A stretch of DNA of 59,530 bases from an uncultured Steroidobacter sp. (GTDB lineage Bacteria; Pseudomonadota; Gammaproteobacteria; Steroidobacterales; Steroidobacteraceae): NCBI RefSeq assembly GCF_937958065.1, contig NZ_CALFXI010000118.1, positions 1 to 59,530 on the forward strand, written 5' to 3'. A model generated the notes under the pieces. The model searched no databases. It saw only the letters and a list, made by a program, of their open reading frames with translations, and was not told the origin of the DNA. Of this stretch, positions 58,679-59,530 are shown piece by piece (positions within the stretch are counted from its first letter, which is position 1; every line of letters starts with the position of its first letter). The translations under genes and the position numbers were made by a program.

Positions 58679-59530
58679 GGGGCTTCCTTCCGCGGAGAAG
58701 AGGTTTGGCAAGGAAACAGGGGCGGCGGAACGAGCTCGGCCGTGCGGCGGGGGCGAAACCTGCCAGGTCGTATCACCCGCAGTTCCGGAAGTTCGTCGCC
58801 TGCCGGCTACGCTGAAGCAGACGGCCGACTAACTTCGCCAATGCCGGCTCGCAGCGTGGAGCCTAAACCTCAGAGCCCAACGCGCGCCGCCACGTGCACA
58901 AACAGACGACCGCTCTGCGCCCACTCGCGCCCGGCGGCGCCCGCGAAGCAGGCTCGAAGTGCTCAAAAGGACCACCGCCCCATTTCTCGTATCCAGCGAG
59001 CACAGCGCGCCAACCGCAGGCGCCGCGAAGCAGCCTCGGAGTGCTCAACAAGCGACCGCCCCGTTTCTCGCACTAGCGGCACAGCGCGCCAGCCAGCGGC
59101 GCCCACGAAGTAGCCGCGAAATGCTCAACAAATGACCGCCCATTTCTCGCGCCCAGCGAAGCGCAGGCGCCGCGAAGCAGCCTCGGAGCGCTCACAAGCG
59201 ACCGCCCCGTTTCTCGCACCCAGCGGCACAGCGCGCCAGCCAGCGGCGCCCACGAAGTAGCCGCGAAATGCTCAACAAATGACCGCCCATTTCTCGCGCC
59301 CAGCGAAGCGCAGGCGCCGCGAAGCAGCCTCGGAGCGCTCACAAGCGACCGCCCCGGTTCTCGCACCCAGCGAGCACAGCGGGCCAGGCGGCGACGCCGA
59401 CGAAGTAGCCGCAATGCTCAGACCAACGGCCGCCCTACTTCCGCGCCGAGCGAAGCGCAGGCGCCCGCAAAGCAACCGCGAAGTGCTCAATAAGGGACCG
59501 CCTATTTCTCGCACCCAGGCGAGGCACAGC
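58679..59530. other. Gene-free region with tandem array, cut by window end
   Basis: From 58679 to about 58880 I see nothing: GC-rich sequence with no supported gene. From there to the end the DNA is a tandem array (separate entry). Many short open frames cross it on both strands; they look like by-products of GC-rich repeats. Confidence 0.6.
58880..59530 (+). repeat. Tandem array, alternating 80/67-bp monomers, 147-bp period
   Basis: A conserved anchor CGAAG(C/T)AG recurs at 58944, 59026, 59106, 59173, 59253, 59320, 59401 and, slightly changed, 59468. From 59026 the spacings are 80, 67, 80, 67, 81, 67, so two monomer types alternate; a given position recurs at 59016, 59163, 59310 and 59457, exactly 147 bp apart. 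Each monomer has the order CGAAGTAGCC-like, TGCTCAACAA-like, GACCGCCC, TTTCTCGC, CCCAGCG. Units at 59163 and 59310 are nearly identical; the first ones are more degenerate and a worn monomer is visible near 58890. The array runs off the window. Confidence 0.85.

Noticed and set aside
58880..59530. CRISPR array
   Set aside because: Repeats are about 67-80 bp with no unique spacers of constant length and no cas genes; this is a tandem satellite-like array.

Overview
This is a GC-rich chromosomal window from a gammaproteobacterium. Gene order and protein flavour suggest the Xanthomonadales/Nevskiales/Steroidobacteraceae area; this placement is inferred, since there is no rRNA or other marker in the window. 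The evidence is the lptD-surA-pdxA-rsmA-apaG-apaH block, the mreBCD-mrdA-rodA-mltB-rlpA-dacA block, a Xanthomonas-like tonB-exbB-exbD-exbD operon, and amgK-murU beside lptD. About 55 genes are present and almost all are core or house-keeping. I see no rRNA, tRNA, transposase, prophage or CRISPR array.

Layout. 1-459 has no gene but carries an 81-bp direct repeat (two copies) with an inverted fragment. 460-4714 (minus) holds gatCAB and hslO. 4958-15060 (plus) is an elongasome and cell-wall supercluster: mreB, mreC, mreD, mrdA/PBP2, rodA, mltB, rlpA, dacA, a class IV (D-amino acid) aminotransferase and ybeD. 15070-17797 (minus) holds lipA, lipB and a quinone-oxidoreductase-like gene, an unusual arrangement. 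17891-23037 (minus) holds an energy-transduction block: tonB, exbB, two exbD, a periplasmic TPR protein, and upstream a second tonB. 23245-26163 (plus) is a catecholate-type TonB-dependent receptor with a Fur-box-like palindrome in its promoter, then a PiuC-type dioxygenase. 26127-27890 (minus) is amgK-murU (MurNAc recycling). 27971-35412 (plus) is lptD-surA-pdxA-rsmA-usp-apaG-apaH.

35422-36105 (minus) is an unknown secreted protein. 36229-41143 (plus) encodes the lower kynurenine pathway (HAAO, KynB-like hydrolase, KynU, KMO) followed by a PhzF-family protein. 41317-42534 is an orphan GH8 (BcsZ-type) endoglucanase with an aberrant C-terminus. 42541-45166 (plus) holds two small unknown genes and glmS. 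45171-51443 (minus) is an eight-gene run: rlmI, lgt, thyA, a SET-domain protein, folA, a YkgJ-type cysteine-cluster protein, rluF and an FHA-GGDEF protein. 51462-53534 (plus) is a YyaL/SSP411-like thioredoxin-domain protein. 53552-56906 (minus) holds a TfoX-N protein, then an ornithine/lysine decarboxylase, ComB-like, DUF486 and HIT operon. 57182-58678 (plus) is a Ycf46-like AAA ATPase. From about 58,880 to the window end lies a tandem array of degenerate monomers alternating 80 and 67 bp, giving a regular 147-bp higher-order period.

The genes join into a few processes: peptidoglycan synthesis, remodelling and recycling; outer-membrane biogenesis; iron uptake; folate/thymidylate metabolism; and tryptophan-to-quinolinate metabolism. 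I did not find a clearly new defence or biosynthetic system. The signals most worth a second look are the 147-bp higher-order array, the SET-domain gene between thyA and folA, the double-hairpin between exbB and exbD, the Fur-like promoter, the decaying GH8 gene and the lipobox-bearing DacA.
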